Part shown: piece after piece, positions 34,096 to 34,189 of the stretch
Numbering within the stretch: position 1 is the first letter of the stretch
How the letters are laid out: every line of letters begins with the position of its first letter
Position numbers and translations under genes: made by a program
Source of the DNA: Prevotella sp.
GTDB lineage: Bacteria > Bacteroidota > Bacteroidia > Bacteroidales > Bacteroidaceae
NCBI GenBank assembly: GCA_017508965.1
Contig: JAFWQT010000134.1
Location: 1-34,189 of the forward strand
Reading direction: 5' to 3'
Length of the DNA: 34,189 nt
Notes under the pieces: generated by a model
Told to the model about the DNA's origin: nothing
The model's database searches: none
What the model saw: the letters and a program-made list of their open reading frames with translations, nothing else

Positions 34096-34189
34096 AAGGC
34101 AGCTACCTACTCTCCCGCATTGCATTGCAGTACCATCGGCGATGGCGGGCTTAACTTCTCTGTTCGGGATGGGAAGAGGTGGGACCCCG
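34096..34189 (-). rRNA. rrf: 5S ribosomal RNA, 3' part (cut by window edge)
   Basis: The minus strand reads through the highly conserved 5S core: CCCATCCCGAACAGAGAAGT, TTAAGCCCGCCATCGCCGATGGTACTG, then GGGAGAGTAGGTAGCTGCC. The first 20 or so bases of the gene lie beyond the window. The exact 3' end is approximate. Confidence 0.93.

Overview
The window looks like a chromosomal piece of a Bacteroidota genome, most likely Bacteroidales and Prevotella-like. Several things point that way: many upstream regions carry the phylum promoter pattern (TTTG, about 19-20 bases, then TAnnTTTG); the order DUF177 - rpmF - fabH - era - der is typical; and there is a guaB - parvulin - surA - ostA-like - mutL operon, an IGF-less ClpX, an M56/TonB-domain protein with a BlaI regulator, and small outer-membrane barrels with Bacteroidota-style signal peptides. 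Almost all of it is core housekeeping DNA. Both ends cut a gene: a phenylacetate-CoA ligase at the left and a 5S rRNA at the right.

Layout. 1-1970: truncated paaK-type ligase and an OmpA-family protein (minus strand). 2061-10169: one minus-strand operon, guaB -> parvulin PPIase -> SurA-like PPIase -> OstA/LptA-like protein -> mutL, joining purine synthesis, outer-membrane biogenesis and mismatch repair. 10225-17231 (minus): trigger factor, clpP, clpX, recQ and a metal-efflux permease fused to an HMA domain. 17394-19994: lptB (minus) diverges from mlaE-mlaF (plus), so two envelope lipid-transport ATPase systems share a repeat-rich intergenic region. 20003-26131 (minus): DUF177, L32, FabH, Era, a secreted protein of unknown function, free-methionine sulfoxide reductase, Der and a small lipoprotein. 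26132-26690 is non-coding and full of palindromes. 26691-29534 (plus): XRE-cupin regulator, a DUF559 nuclease-like gene inside inverted repeats, and an AMP-forming acyl-CoA ligase. 29557-34016 (minus): M56/TonB-domain protein, BlaI-type repressor, sensor histidine kinase and an outer-membrane barrel. The end of an rRNA operon follows.

The strongest unusual signal is small mobile-looking palindromic DNA. A 484-bp cassette (27280-27763) holds one DUF559 gene between 41/42-bp near-perfect inverted repeats and sits between a regulator and a ligase gene. A gene-less element with the same hairpin stem lies 0.9 kb upstream. A G-rich inverted-repeat segment is translated in frame inside the Era GTPase domain, in the manner of Rickettsia palindromic elements. 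A 65-bp promoter module is duplicated in front of lptB and der with a compensatory change in its hairpin. Three matching 17-bp near-palindromes upstream of the BlaI-type gene look like its operators. All identifications are by reading the sequence; no database search was possible.
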